Part shown: positions 42,295 to 54,318 of the stretch, one piece after another
Layout of the letters: every line of letters begins with the position of its first letter
How positions within the stretch are numbered: position 1 is the first letter of the stretch
DNA from: Flagellimonas ochracea
Lineage (GTDB): Bacteria > Bacteroidota > Bacteroidia > Flavobacteriales > Flavobacteriaceae
Assembly (NCBI RefSeq): GCF_009903685.1
Contig: NZ_JAAABI010000008.1
Location: forward strand, 1 to 64,000
DNA length: 64,000 nucleotides
Direction of reading: 5' to 3'
The notes under the pieces: model-generated
The model's input: only the letters and a program-made list of their open reading frames with translations
Told to the model about the DNA's origin: nothing
Database searches by the model: none
Program-made: the position numbers and the translations under genes

Positions 42295-43442
42295 CTTTTT
42301 CTGTTCAGTTCTATTTGGTAAAGTTCTCTACCCAATTGTGCCAAAAAGGGAATTCCGATCTCATCATATTCGTAGGCGTCATCATTAAACACTTCATCGC
42401 TGTTGACCAAAATGGTCGCAGTGATCATAAAAGCTACATTGTTCTTGGTGTCTTTGATGTAAGCGCAGTCTGTTAAGGTTCCGTAGGCGTACCCCACTTT
42501 GTTATAAATTTCAATATGCTCTGGCATTGGGTCGGTATCGTCTCCGAACATGAAGAACTTTACATAACTATCATAAAATTCTTCCGTATCGTAGCCTAAA
42601 CTTTTCGGAAGCCTATGCATGGCGTTCAATAAAAACTCACGCTGTTCAGGACTGATATCAAAACGTTGGTCTTCGGGAAAAGCTTCTGGGAAGATGATGC
42701 GTTTTAGCAAAGCGTGCTGCGCAGTAATTGGGTAGTAGTTTTTTAAGGAGAAATCAAAAGGTTCCAAATGCAAGGAATCGTCGGCATAGAACCCCCTTCC
42801 TTTATGCACTCGTTTAATTTCCAAAGGTTTCACAGGAGTATTGATAATAGGATGACTCATAAATGTGGTAGAGTCGTTCAAGTATATGATCAATGGTTTT
42901 GTGGTCACATTGTCCGCATCGGGAGCAGAAAGTCTATGTGCAATCCGAATTGGGTGGACTCCTTTGCTACGCATCCGTTGGTTTAGTTCGTTCTGTCCTA
43001 AAAATTCTACAAGTCGATTGTTGGCTGCATTGTCCGATACTGCAAAGATTTCTGAAATAGCTTTCGCAAATGTGGTCTCAATACTATCCCCTTCAACATA
43101 GAAGCAGGTGTTCATATCTAGAGAATCAATTTCATTGAGCTTTTCAAGCGTAGCTACCGCGGCAGGAAATTTGACCGTGCTTGCTGGATAAAAATAATGT
43201 GAGAAATTCACTTGAAAATCAAAGTCCTTGAAGATGACGCTGTCGTTTTTGCCATCAATTTGGGTATAGCGTATTTGCACTTCATGCGCCTTTAAGTTGT
43301 CCATTACCCTTTTGATTAAGGGGTTGTCCGACCTTAGTGCAGTTTGTAAAGGATTTTTGTAGGAAACACTGCTGCATGAAACCATACCGAGTATCAAAAC
43401 CAATAGTATGAATCTTGTATGCATCATAAAATTGTTTGTCAT
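42291..43442 (-). CDS. Serine hydrolase lipoprotein (class A beta-lactamase-related)
   Basis: The 383-aa product has a lipobox (LVLILGMVSC, Cys23). The penicillin-binding/beta-lactamase motifs are in order: Ser88-Thr-Val-Lys91 (PASTVKFPAA), Ser136-Asp-Asn138 (AVSDNAANN) and KVG (YNKVGYAYG) near residue 310. The domain is longer than class A beta-lactamases, so an unusual peptidase or esterase role is possible rather than antibiotic resistance. The start at 43442 overlaps the preceding stop in ATGA, which fixes it over the Met codons further in. Confidence 0.88.
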   Translation of the reverse strand: MTNNFMMHTRFILLVLILGMVSCSSVSYKNPLQTALRSDNPLIKRVMDNLKAHEVQIRYTQIDGKNDSVIFKDFDFQVNFSHYFYPASTVKFPAAVATLEKLNEIDSLDMNTCFYVEGDSIETTFAKAISEIFAVSDNAANNRLVEFLGQNELNQRMRSKGVHPIRIAHRLSAPDADNVTTKPLIIYLNDSTTFMSHPIINTPVKPLEIKRVHKGRGFYADDSLHLEPFDFSLKNYYPITAQHALLKRIIFPEAFPEDQRFDISPEQREFLLNAMHRLPKSLGYDTEEFYDSYVKFFMFGDDTDPMPEHIEIYNKVGYAYGTLTDCAYIKDTKNNVAFMITATILVNSDEVFNDDAYEYDEIGIPFLAQLGRELYQIELNRKR

Positions 43443-43702
43443 GTTTCAGAAAGAAATTCACCCCGATGGGGCTTCAAAAGGTCACGGACCTCCTTCATTT
43501 CGAACTCGGCCACAGCCAAAAAGGCGATGCTATGCATGTCACTAAAATGTTGCACGCCGGCATCATCGAATTTTAGTTCCTCTATTATGGCAAATTCCTC
43601 CAAATGTTTTTTGTAGTGCTGAGCCATTTGGGCGGCCGTGGGGCCGCGAAAATCCCATATCATTTTAACTTTTCGGTCCAAAATCTTTTCCATTTGAATC
43701 AA
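43439..43702 (-). CDS. Conserved 87-aa protein, function unknown
   Basis: This small cytosolic protein (MIQMEKILDRKVKMIWDFRG at its start) reads as an alpha/beta ferredoxin-like sandwich: VKMIWDFRG, AQHYKKHLEEFAI, SIAFLAVAEFEM and VRDLLKPHRG. It contains no recognised catalytic motif. It overlaps both neighbours by 4 bp in ATGA junctions and so is translated in close ratio with the SRPBCC protein and the serine hydrolase. Real on the strength of its coupled position. Confidence 0.78.
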   Translation of the reverse strand: MIQMEKILDRKVKMIWDFRGPTAAQMAQHYKKHLEEFAIIEELKFDDAGVQHFSDMHSIAFLAVAEFEMKEVRDLLKPHRGEFLSET

Positions 43703-44151
43703 GAATCCATTACGGAGGTTCCGTTTTCAGCAAAGGCCTTAAAATCGTTCAAATACTTCATGGTCTGTTTTTTAAAGGCACCAGGCATTAAAATTCCTAT
43801 TAGCTTCATCATAAAACTCGAAAACTTAAAAATATTATCTGATTTCCATAGGGTCTTTCCGTCTACTTCCTCAAAATAGTTTTTTTGAATGTTTTGTACT
43901 CCCTTCGTATCATAAGAGGCGTGCAGTTCATGGGGGAAGTTACGTTTTATAATGGTCTCGACCATATCCACATTACGATTACCCATGTTATAACTCAAGC
44001 TCATCTGGGCGCCTTCCTCTCCCGGAACACCGGATAAATGCTCGTACTGCAACAACCCGTTTTGCCAGTGTTTCATGTTTTCGGGGTCATCCAACTTTTT
44101 GACGAATTCATCACGGGGAAGATGAACCAATATTTCAACAGTGTATTGCAT
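43699..44151 (-). CDS. SRPBCC family protein
   Basis: The 150-aa soluble START-like protein starts MQYTVEILVHLPRDEFVKKL and continues with MKHWQNGLLQYEHLSGVPGE, MVETIIKRNFPHELHASYDT and a C-terminal helix (KKQTMKYLNDFKAFAENG). It is the first gene of a four-gene operon (SRPBCC, 87-aa protein, serine hydrolase, AHSA1-type) linked by three 4-bp overlaps. It is divergent from the chaperone-like lipoprotein gene. The ligand is unknown. Confidence 0.87.
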   Translation of the reverse strand: MQYTVEILVHLPRDEFVKKLDDPENMKHWQNGLLQYEHLSGVPGEEGAQMSLSYNMGNRNVDMVETIIKRNFPHELHASYDTKGVQNIQKNYFEEVDGKTLWKSDNIFKFSSFMMKLIGILMPGAFKKQTMKYLNDFKAFAENGTSVMDS

Positions 44152-44231
44152 TTGGTCAGGTTTTGCACTAATGTAGCAAATTATCTTTTTTGTTTTGCTA
44201 CTAAAAATCTGTTAATGAGCGTGGCACCATG

Positions 44232-44261
44232 TTGTGCGGCTTTAAGTAATTGTTATTTTTG
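44232..44261 (+). promoter_or_regulatory. Promoter ahead of the PpiC-partner lipoprotein, probably giving a leaderless mRNA
   Basis: TTG (44232-44234), 19 bases, TATTTTTG (44254-44261). The ATG at 44266 lies only four bases beyond the box, so transcription should begin at or next to the start codon. Confidence 0.65.
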
Positions 44262-44265
44262 CGAA

Positions 44266-45147
44266 ATGTTTTCGCTCCAAAAGAATTACCTATACCTGCT
44301 TGGTGTCATTATAATTGCTATATGCTCCTCTTGTGATTCCCTTTTTAGGGAAGCGCCTGAGAAAAATCCTTTGGCACGTGTTGGTGATGCCTATCTTTAT
44401 AAAGAAGATGTTGTTTCCCTTATTGGGGATGAGATGTCAGCCCAAGACAGTGCATTGTTCGTAACCAACTATATAAACAGATGGGCTTCGAAACAATTGC
44501 TGTTATCCAAATCAAAAATTAATTTACCAGAAGAAAAATTGGCTGAGTTTGACCGCCTTGTTTCCGATTATCGTATGGATTTATATACCCGGGCTTATAT
44601 TGAGGCATTGGTATTGCAATCCCAAGATACCGCAGTAACCCGTGAAGAACTTAAAGGGTACTATGAAAAGGAAAAGGAGAACTTTAAACTCAACGAAAAA
44701 TTGGTTCAGTTAAGATTTGTAGGTTTGCCTCTGCAGTTTTTGGATAAAGATGCGGTAGTAGCCAAACTGAAGAATTGGAAGGAGGAGGATAAGGAATATA
44801 TGGATTCCATAGCGGTACAGTTCAAAAAAATACACTTCAACGATTCTATTTGGGTTGGTGCTTCCCGGGTTATGGAAGAAATACCACCTCTAACCCCACT
44901 CAACGAAGAACAGTACTTAAAAAAATCACAATTTTTTGAATTGCAGGATTCCTTAGAGGTATATTTGGGAAAGGTCACCAATGTACTTCAAATAAACGAT
45001 ACGGCCCCTTTTGAATATGTAATACCAGAGATTAAGCAATTGATTGTGAACAAAAGGAGATTGGATTATGCAAGAAGATTGGAAACGGAAATCATTGATG
45101 AAGCAATAAAAAAGAACGAATTCGAGGTTTATGGAAAAAATGAGTAA
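44266..45147 (+). CDS. SurA-like N-terminal domain lipoprotein (peptidyl-prolyl isomerase relative)
   Basis: The 293-aa product has a lipobox (IIIAICSSC, Cys23) and a helical body resembling the SurA/PrsA chaperone core (ARVGDAYLYKEDVVSLIGDE, VTNYINRWASKQLLL, EELKGYYEKEKENFKLNEK), without a parvulin active site. It probably chaperones outer-membrane proteins together with the next gene, whose start lies inside this gene (17-bp overlap). I chose the ATG at 44266 because earlier in-frame Met codons precede the promoter and the lipobox requires this N-terminus. Confidence 0.85.
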   Translation: MFSLQKNYLYLLGVIIIAICSSCDSLFREAPEKNPLARVGDAYLYKEDVVSLIGDEMSAQDSALFVTNYINRWASKQLLLSKSKINLPEEKLAEFDRLVSDYRMDLYTRAYIEALVLQSQDTAVTREELKGYYEKEKENFKLNEKLVQLRFVGLPLQFLDKDAVVAKLKNWKEEDKEYMDSIAVQFKKIHFNDSIWVGASRVMEEIPPLTPLNEEQYLKKSQFFELQDSLEVYLGKVTNVLQINDTAPFEYVIPEIKQLIVNKRRLDYARRLETEIIDEAIKKNEFEVYGKNE

Positions 45148-46534
45148 GAAAGTAGCAATTTTTTTTCTCTTAGCTAGCTTGGGGACATTAAGCGCCCAAG
45201 ATATTGCAGAGGCTTTACCTGAAAAAGATACCACCCGCACAACGAAAAGAATAAAGCTAGATGGTATTGCGGCCGTAATAGGAGACTATGTTATTCTCGA
45301 ATCGGATATAGATAAAACATTGATAGATCTTAAAAGCCAAGGGGCATCTACCCAAGATATTACCCGATGTGGGCTTTTGGGAAAGTTGATGGAAGACCGA
45401 TTGTATGCCCACCAAGCGGTGCAGGACAGTCTATTGGTTTCCGATGATCAAGTGAATGCACAAAGCGACCGGCAGATTCAACAACTGGTTGCCCAGGTGG
45501 GATCCATGGAAAAAGTATTGAAGTTTTATAAAAAGCCCGATATCGAAACCTTTCGCACAGAGCTTTTCGAAATCAATAAACTTCGAATGCTTTCTGAGAA
45601 AATGCAAAGTAAGATTGTTGAGGAAATAGAAGTTACCCCTGAGGAGGTTCGACAGTTTTTCAGCAAAATACCAGAAGACGAAAGACCTTTGTTTGGTGCT
45701 GAGCTTGAGATTGCACAGATTGTAAAGCAGCCAACGGCACCGGAAGAAGAGAAACAACGGGTGATCGACAGATTGAAGCAAATAAAGCAAGATGTTGAGG
45801 ATAACGACGCCAGCTTCAACGTAAAAGCTATCTTGTATTCCCAAGACCCTGGGTCAAAATCAAAAGGTGGTTTTTATAGCATGACCCGTGAAACGCCATT
45901 TGTCAAAGAATTTAAGGACGTTGCCTTCAGTTTACAGGAAGGCGAAATATCCGAACCGTTTGAAACAGATTTTGGATATCACATCATTTATATAGAAAAA
46001 ATTCGAGGTCAAGAGGTTGATTTGAGACACATTCTTTTGATTCCAGAGATACCACAGAGTGCCATTGATAAAGCAGTAAAAGAACTGGACAGTATTCGGG
46101 AGCAGGTTTTAGACGGCAAGTATACCTTTGCAGAGGCCGCATTGAATTTCTCTGATGAAAAAGAGACCAAGTTCGATGGAGGACTGCTGCGGAACCCAAT
46201 TAATTTTGATTCAAGATTTGAGCTGACCAAAATGGATCCAACACTTTATAACCAAGTGCGTAATTTGAAGGATGGTGAGATTTCAAGGCCGATACGCGAG
46301 GATGATCCAAGAGGTGGAGCACCCAAGTTCAAGATCATGAAAATTTCCAACAGATTTGACGAACACAAGGCAGATTTTGCAAAGGACTATCTCAAAATAC
46401 AGGAGTTGGCACTACGCGAAAAACAGTTTAAGGCCATCAAAGAATGGATGGACGACCACATTGACGATACCTATATCCATGTAAATACCGATAACAGGGA
46501 TTGCAATTTTGCAAATAACTGGGTAAAGGAGTAG
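45131..46534 (+). CDS. Peptidyl-prolyl isomerase SurA-like chaperone
   Basis: The 467-aa periplasmic protein has a signal peptide (VAIFFLLASLGTLSAQ), a SurA N-terminal region (IAAVIGDYVILESDIDKTL) and two parvulin domains. The first is residues about 195-300 (GAELEIAQIVKQP, DPGSKSKGGFYSMTRETPF, FGYHIIYIEKI), the second about 305-400 (LRHILLIPEIP, ETKFDGGLLRNP). It folds outer-membrane proteins. Its start (45131 or the ATG at 45140) overlaps the partner lipoprotein gene, and a MoxR gene follows 4 bp after the stop. Confidence 0.92.
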   Translation: MEKMSKKVAIFFLLASLGTLSAQDIAEALPEKDTTRTTKRIKLDGIAAVIGDYVILESDIDKTLIDLKSQGASTQDITRCGLLGKLMEDRLYAHQAVQDSLLVSDDQVNAQSDRQIQQLVAQVGSMEKVLKFYKKPDIETFRTELFEINKLRMLSEKMQSKIVEEIEVTPEEVRQFFSKIPEDERPLFGAELEIAQIVKQPTAPEEEKQRVIDRLKQIKQDVEDNDASFNVKAILYSQDPGSKSKGGFYSMTRETPFVKEFKDVAFSLQEGEISEPFETDFGYHIIYIEKIRGQEVDLRHILLIPEIPQSAIDKAVKELDSIREQVLDGKYTFAEAALNFSDEKETKFDGGLLRNPINFDSRFELTKMDPTLYNQVRNLKDGEISRPIREDDPRGGAPKFKIMKISNRFDEHKADFAKDYLKIQELALREKQFKAIKEWMDDHIDDTYIHVNTDNRDCNFANNWVKE

Positions 46535-46538
46535 TTAT

Positions 46539-47492
46539 ATGTCAGATGTATCAGCCGTAGAAAATCTTGTAAAAAAACACCAAGCCCTTAAAGAGGAGAT
46601 TGCTAAGATCATTGTAGGTCAGGAAAAGGTCGTCGAACAGATATTGCTTTCCATCTACACCGGAGGGCACTCGCTGTTGATTGGTGTGCCGGGGCTTGCT
46701 AAAACTTTGATGGTCAATACCATTGCCCAAACCTTGGGACTGGATTTCAAAAGGATTCAGTTTACCCCTGATTTGATGCCCAGCGATATATTGGGAAGTG
46801 AGGTTCTAGATCAGAACAGAAATTTTAAGTTCGTTAAGGGCCCCATCTTTGCCAATATCATCTTAGCGGATGAAATAAACAGAACCCCTCCAAAAACCCA
46901 AGCGGCACTGCTGGAGGCTATGCAAGAAAGGGCGGTGACCATAGCAGGACAAAGATATCAGCTGAGCAAACCTTATTTTGTGCTGGCCACCCAAAATCCT
47001 ATTGAACAAGAAGGAACGTACCCATTACCAGAAGCGCAACTGGACCGCTTTATGTTTGCTATTGAGCTAAAATATCCTTCCATAGAAGAAGAAATACAAG
47101 TAGTGAAAACAACGACCACCGATGAGGAAACACAACTGCATGCTCTGTTCAACGCTGAGGAGATCATTGCTATTCAGCATTTGATAAGAAGAATTCCGGT
47201 GCCGGACAATGTTGTTGACTATACGGTGAGGTTGGTAAACAGAACACGCCCCGGCATGGACGAATCCTTGGATTTTATCAATGCCTATGTAGATTGGGGC
47301 GCAGGGCCACGGGCTTCACAAAATTTGGTGCTGGGAGCAAAAGCCCATGCAGCTATACATGGAAAGTTTTCTCCCGATATTGAGGATGTAAAGGCAATTT
47401 CGCATGGAATTTTGCGACATAGAATCCTGAAGAACTACAAAGCTGAGGCCGAGGGCATCTCCGAGGATGATATAATTACAAAGCTTTTGTAG
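46539..47492 (+). CDS. MoxR family AAA+ ATPase
   Basis: The 317-aa ATPase has Walker A (LLIGVPGLAKTLMV), Walker B (NIILADEINRTPPKTQAAL), sensor 1 (VLATQNPIEQEGTYPLPEAQ) and arginine-finger/lid regions (ASQNLVLGAKAHAAIHG). MoxR ATPases assist maturation of metalloenzymes and VWA-domain partners; the usual downstream DUF58/VWA genes are absent here, so this is a lone copy. It is the last gene of the SurA operon, 4 bp behind it. Confidence 0.93.
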   Translation: MSDVSAVENLVKKHQALKEEIAKIIVGQEKVVEQILLSIYTGGHSLLIGVPGLAKTLMVNTIAQTLGLDFKRIQFTPDLMPSDILGSEVLDQNRNFKFVKGPIFANIILADEINRTPPKTQAALLEAMQERAVTIAGQRYQLSKPYFVLATQNPIEQEGTYPLPEAQLDRFMFAIELKYPSIEEEIQVVKTTTTDEETQLHALFNAEEIIAIQHLIRRIPVPDNVVDYTVRLVNRTRPGMDESLDFINAYVDWGAGPRASQNLVLGAKAHAAIHGKFSPDIEDVKAISHGILRHRILKNYKAEAEGISEDDIITKLL

Positions 47493-47593
47493 CACGAGAA
47501 TCGCTAGGAGCTTTTCTAGTAATTGTAATTCTTATTTCGTAGGTATTTTACTAAATTTACGCAATTACTAAAATCTTAAAATTTAATTGCAGC

Positions 47594-49864
47594 ATGGCGT
47601 TTGACATTGATATGATTAAAGGGGTTTACGCTACCATGGGAGAGCGTGTGGAAAAGGCCCGTGAATTGGTGGGGAGACCCTTGGCCCTTGCCGAAAAAAT
47701 ATTGTATTCGCATCTTTGGGAGGGAATGCCTACCCAATCTTTTAACCGGGCGAAGGATTATGTTGATTTTGCCCCAGATAGAGTGGCTTGTCAAGATGCT
47801 ACGGCACAAATGGCCTTGTTGCAGTTCATGCATGCAGGAAAGCCAAAGGTTGCAGTTCCGACTACCGTGCATTGCGATCACCTCATTCAAGCAAAAGTAG
47901 GGGCAGAGGCCGATTTGAAGAGAGCCAATGAGACGAGTAACGAAGTCTTCGACTTTTTAGAATCTGTTTCCAATAAATACGGCATTGGCTTCTGGAAACC
48001 CGGTGCGGGAATTATCCACCAAGTTGTATTGGAGAATTATGCTTTTCCGGGTGGAATGATGATAGGTACGGATTCCCATACGGTGAATGCCGGTGGTTTG
48101 GGAATGGTTGCCATTGGTGTGGGAGGTGCTGACGCTGTTGATGTGATGGCAGGTATGGCATGGGAGCTGAAATTTCCCAAATTGATAGGAGTCAAACTTA
48201 CTGGAACACTTTCTGGATGGACCGCTCCAAAAGACGTAATATTAAAAGTTGCCGATATCTTGACAGTAAAGGGAGGTACAGGTGCCATAATTGAATATTT
48301 TGGTGAGGGAGCAACTTCAATGTCCTGTACTGGAAAAGGAACCATTTGTAACATGGGGGCCGAAGTAGGTGCTACAACATCAACTTTCGGATATGATGAA
48401 TCCATGGACAGATACTTGCGTGCCACGGACAGGGCCGATGTGGCCGACGCCGCTTTAAAGGTCAAGGAACATTTAACCGCTGACCCAGAAGTGTATGCCA
48501 ATCCTGAAAAATATTTTGATCAAGTAATCGAAATTGATCTAAATACCTTGGAACCGCATTTGAATGGGCCATTTACACCGGATTTGTCCACGCCAATTTC
48601 CAAAATGAGCGAAGCTGCAAAAGAAAATGACTGGCCACTAAACGTAGAGGTTGGATTGATAGGGTCCTGTACCAATTCATCCTATGAAGATATCTCTAGG
48701 GCCGCTTCCTTGGCCAAACAGGTTTCAGACAAGAACTTGAAGACCAAATCGAAATTTACCATCACTCCAGGATCAGAACAAGTTCGATATACTATTGAGC
48801 GTGATGGTTTTATAGATACCTTTAACAATATTGGTGCAACTGTATTTGCCAACGCTTGTGGTCCTTGTATTGGTATGTGGGACCGTTATGGGGATAAGGC
48901 AGCCAACGGACCTAGAAATACCATTGTGCATTCCTTCAACAGGAATTTTGCCAAACGGGCCGATGGCAATCCAAATACGCTGGCCTTTGTGGGATCTCCC
49001 GAACTGGTCACAGCAATTGCCATAGCAGGACGATTGGACTTCAATCCTGTAACTGATAAGTTGATCAATGAAGATGGTGAAGAAGTAATGTTGGATGAGC
49101 CAAGAGGTTACGAGCTCCCTCCCGAGGGATTCGCAGTTGAAGATGCAGGTTACGTTCCACCTAAGAAAGATGGAAGTAGTGTTGAGGTAATTGTGGCCTC
49201 AGATTCTGAACGATTGCAGCTTTTAGAGCCCTTTGAGCCCATTAAGCCTGAAAGTTTGTCAGGAATGAAATTGCTCATCAAAGCTTTTGGCAAATGTACC
49301 ACAGACCATATTTCCATGGCAGGACCCTGGTTACGTTATAGAGGACATCTTGACAACATTGCCAATAATACCTTGATTGGGGCCGTAAATGCTTTCAACA
49401 AAAAGACCAATTTTGTCAAAAATCAATTGACAGGTGAATATGGGGGCGTGCCCGACACACAAAGAGAGTACAAAAAGGCTGGAATAAAAACCATTGTTGT
49501 CGGGGACCATAATTATGGAGAAGGATCTTCAAGGGAGCATGCGGCCATGCAGCCAAGACATTTGGGCGTTGCGGCAGTTTTGGTGAAATCCTTTGCAAGA
49601 ATCCATGAAACCAACCTTAAAAAACAAGGAATGTTGGCCCTCACCTTTGCCAATGAAAATGATTATGACCTGATACAAGAGGATGATACCTTCAACTTTG
49701 TGGATATCGAGGCTTTTACGCCTGATAAACCTTTGACCTTGGAATTGGTCCATGCAGATGGCTCCAAGGATACTATAATGGTGAACCACTCCTACAACGA
49801 TGCACAAATCAAATGGTTTAAAGAAGGTTCTGCATTGAATGTGATTAAAAAAGAAAATGCATAA
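47594..49864 (+). CDS. acn: Aconitate hydratase (mitochondrial type)
   Basis: The 756-aa tricarboxylic-acid-cycle enzyme isomerises citrate to isocitrate. The [4Fe-4S] ligands are in [13 protein letters not shown] and [13 protein letters not shown]. Other signatures are [31 protein letters not shown] and the C-terminal swivel domain with [20 protein letters not shown]. The length and sequence resemble the mitochondrial/Bacteroidota class rather than AcnA or AcnB of E. coli. Monocistronic, with a terminator after it. Confidence 0.96.
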   Translation: MAFDIDMIKGVYATMGERVEKARELVGRPLALAEKILYSHLWEGMPTQSFNRAKDYVDFAPDRVACQDATAQMALLQFMHAGKPKVAVPTTVHCDHLIQAKVGAEADLKRANETSNEVFDFLESVSNKYGIGFWKPGAGIIHQVVLENYAFPGGMMIGTDSHTVNAGGLGMVAIGVGGADAVDVMAGMAWELKFPKLIGVKLTGTLSGWTAPKDVILKVADILTVKGGTGAIIEYFGEGATSMSCTGKGTICNMGAEVGATTSTFGYDESMDRYLRATDRADVADAALKVKEHLTADPEVYANPEKYFDQVIEIDLNTLEPHLNGPFTPDLSTPISKMSEAAKENDWPLNVEVGLIGSCTNSSYEDISRAASLAKQVSDKNLKTKSKFTITPGSEQVRYTIERDGFIDTFNNIGATVFANACGPCIGMWDRYGDKAANGPRNTIVHSFNRNFAKRADGNPNTLAFVGSPELVTAIAIAGRLDFNPVTDKLINEDGEEVMLDEPRGYELPPEGFAVEDAGYVPPKKDGSSVEVIVASDSERLQLLEPFEPIKPESLSGMKLLIKAFGKCTTDHISMAGPWLRYRGHLDNIANNTLIGAVNAFNKKTNFVKNQLTGEYGGVPDTQREYKKAGIKTIVVGDHNYGEGSSREHAAMQPRHLGVAAVLVKSFARIHETNLKKQGMLALTFANENDYDLIQEDDTFNFVDIEAFTPDKPLTLELVHADGSKDTIMVNHSYNDAQIKWFKEGSALNVIKKENA

Positions 49865-49887
49865 TCAAATCCATAAAATCAACCAAA

Positions 49888-49915
49888 ACTCCTGATAAAA
49901 CAATCAGGAGTTTTT
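49888..49915 (+). terminator. Terminator of the aconitase gene
   Basis: ACTCCTGAT pairs with ATCAGGAGT across AAAACA, followed by T-rich sequence. It separates aconitase from the TlpA genes. Confidence 0.88.
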
Positions 49916-49938
49916 AGTTCCTCCAAATCCCGATAAAG

Positions 49939-50499
49939 ATGAAAATCAATAAAAAGACCGCGTTAAACATTGTTTTAATCCTTTTTGTGCTTTCATTTTT
50001 TGTGACACCCTTGGGACATTATGGAAAAATCGCACTGAATCGATTGTTTTCATTTTCACCTTCCGTTATTGATGCTTCCGAAAGAAACCAAATCACGGAT
50101 TATGATTGGAAATTAAAAGATGCCGATTGGAACTTTTTTAATTTCGAAAAATCCCAGGGCAATGTCGTTTTCATCAATCTTTGGGCCTCTTGGCGTTTAC
50201 CTTGTGAAGCAGAATTAGCAAGCATACAAGAGCTTTACGACCAATATAAGGACAAGGTGGACTTTTATATCATCACCAATGAAAACAGACCCCCGGTAGA
50301 AGCGTTTATGGAAAAGCATGGGTTTACCTTTCCCATCACTTATTTGATCATTGGTGAAAAAATGCCAATAAATGTGGATGAAGTGCCATCCTCCTACCTT
50401 ATTGACAAAAATGGAAACGTTGTAATCCATAAAGAAGGCATTGCTGATTGGAGTTCCAAAAAAGTGTATGCTTTGTTGGATGACCTTATTTCAGAATAA
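49939..50499 (+). CDS. TlpA-like thioredoxin-fold protein lacking the first active-site Cys
   Basis: The 186-aa product has an N-terminal membrane anchor (IVLILFVLSFFVTPLG) and a periplasmic TlpA-type thioredoxin domain. The active site reads WASWRLPCEAE: the usual CxxC is Arg86-Leu-Pro-Cys89, so it cannot form the active-site disulfide. The cis-Pro region (EVPSSYLIDKNG) is intact. It may be a mono-thiol or decoy form. It is about as long as, and clearly a tandem duplicate of, the next gene, which keeps both Cys. The pair precedes a CrtA-like gene. Confidence 0.88.
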   Translation: MKINKKTALNIVLILFVLSFFVTPLGHYGKIALNRLFSFSPSVIDASERNQITDYDWKLKDADWNFFNFEKSQGNVVFINLWASWRLPCEAELASIQELYDQYKDKVDFYIITNENRPPVEAFMEKHGFTFPITYLIIGEKMPINVDEVPSSYLIDKNGNVVIHKEGIADWSSKKVYALLDDLISE

Positions 50500-50505
50500 C
50501 AAAGA

Positions 50506-51066
50506 ATGAAGCTTTCCAAAAAACAAATTGGCAATGCAATTTGGATTCTTGCCATAGCGCTGATTGTTTTCACGCCCGTTGGTTTTCACCTTAGGGTGAT
50601 GGTCAGTAAGCTGTTCGCAACCGGTGCTGATATAATTTCTGTGGAGGAACAACAAACTTTGGAAAACTACAATTGGCAACTGGCCGATATAAAGGGCAAT
50701 CGATACAACTTTGAATCGAGCAGGGGTGAGGTTGTGCTTTTGAACTTTTGGGCCACATGGTGCCCGCCTTGTGTTGCAGAACTTCCCAGCTTGGAAAAAT
50801 TACATAAGGATTACAAGGATAAAGTAACCTTTGCTTTCGTGGCCAATGATAAAGTTGACAGAGTATCGGCATTTTTGAAAAAGAAAGGTTATGATTTGCC
50901 AGTCTATTTTCAGGCTACTGCAGTTCCAGGCGAACTTGAACATTCAAGTATACCGACTACATATATTATCAGCAAATCTGGAAAGATTGTGGTTGCCGAA
51001 AGTGGTGTGGCCAATTGGAATTCTAAATCTACAAGAGACCTTTTAAATCAGCTTTTAAAGCAATAA
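50506..51066 (+). CDS. TlpA-family thiol:disulfide reductase
   Basis: The 186-aa membrane-anchored thioredoxin (signal-anchor IWILAIALIVFTPVGF) has the classical active site WATWCPPCVAELPSLEKL (Cys86, Cys89) and the cis-Pro loop SIPTTYIISKSG. It should reduce periplasmic disulfides. Tandem paralog of the preceding gene (6-bp gap). Its stop is immediately followed by the ATG of the CrtA-like gene, so the three form an operon. The target is unknown; heme or copper-enzyme maturation is typical of TlpA relatives. Confidence 0.9.
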   Translation: MKLSKKQIGNAIWILAIALIVFTPVGFHLRVMVSKLFATGADIISVEEQQTLENYNWQLADIKGNRYNFESSRGEVVLLNFWATWCPPCVAELPSLEKLHKDYKDKVTFAFVANDKVDRVSAFLKKKGYDLPVYFQATAVPGELEHSSIPTTYIISKSGKIVVAESGVANWNSKSTRDLLNQLLKQ

Positions 51067-51762
51067 ATGTCCCAAATCACCACAATTTCACTGTTCAAGT
51101 ACAAGGGTTTTAAAAACAAACTTTGGGCATTCGGGATGATGCAATTCGCACACACTCACTTAAAAGAGGTTAAGGGCTTGAGTTTCTACAAACTTTGGGG
51201 TAGTGGTAAAGACGGTTTCAGTCCATTGCCCGATTGGAACATATATGCCTTAATTCAAGTTTGGGATAATGCTCAGGATGCAGAACACTTCTTCTCGAAA
51301 TCCTATTTGATGCAGAGGTATGCGCATCACACCGAAGAGCTATGGACATTATATCTTAAAAACGAGAAAAGCAGAGGAGAATGGTCGGAGAGCAACCCTT
51401 TTCGCAGAAGTAAAACCTTGGATATTTCAAATCCTTATGTTGTAGCAATCACCAGAGCCACAATAAAGACTAAAATGTTGGTCAGGTTTTGGAAGTACGT
51501 TCCAAAATCACAAAGGGGACTTTTCGAGAATGGTGGACTTCTCTACACGAAAGGTTTTGGTGAAGTTCCTATAAGGAACATGGCAACATTTAGCGTTTGG
51601 AAGGACCGCAAAGCACTGGACTCATTCGCCTATCAAAAAAATCCACATGTTGGCGCAATAAAGGAAACCCGAAAACTGGATTGGTACAAAGAAGAACTGT
51701 TTTCCAGATTTCAGCCTTATAAATCCATTGGAACCTGGTTTGGAAAGAATCCCTTGCCTTCC

Positions 51763-54318
<2,556 letters not shown>

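Noticed and set aside
42291..43442. Antibiotic-resistance beta-lactamase
   Set aside because: The STVK, SDN and KVG motifs fit, but the protein is a longer lipoprotein in an operon with SRPBCC genes; resistance is not supported.
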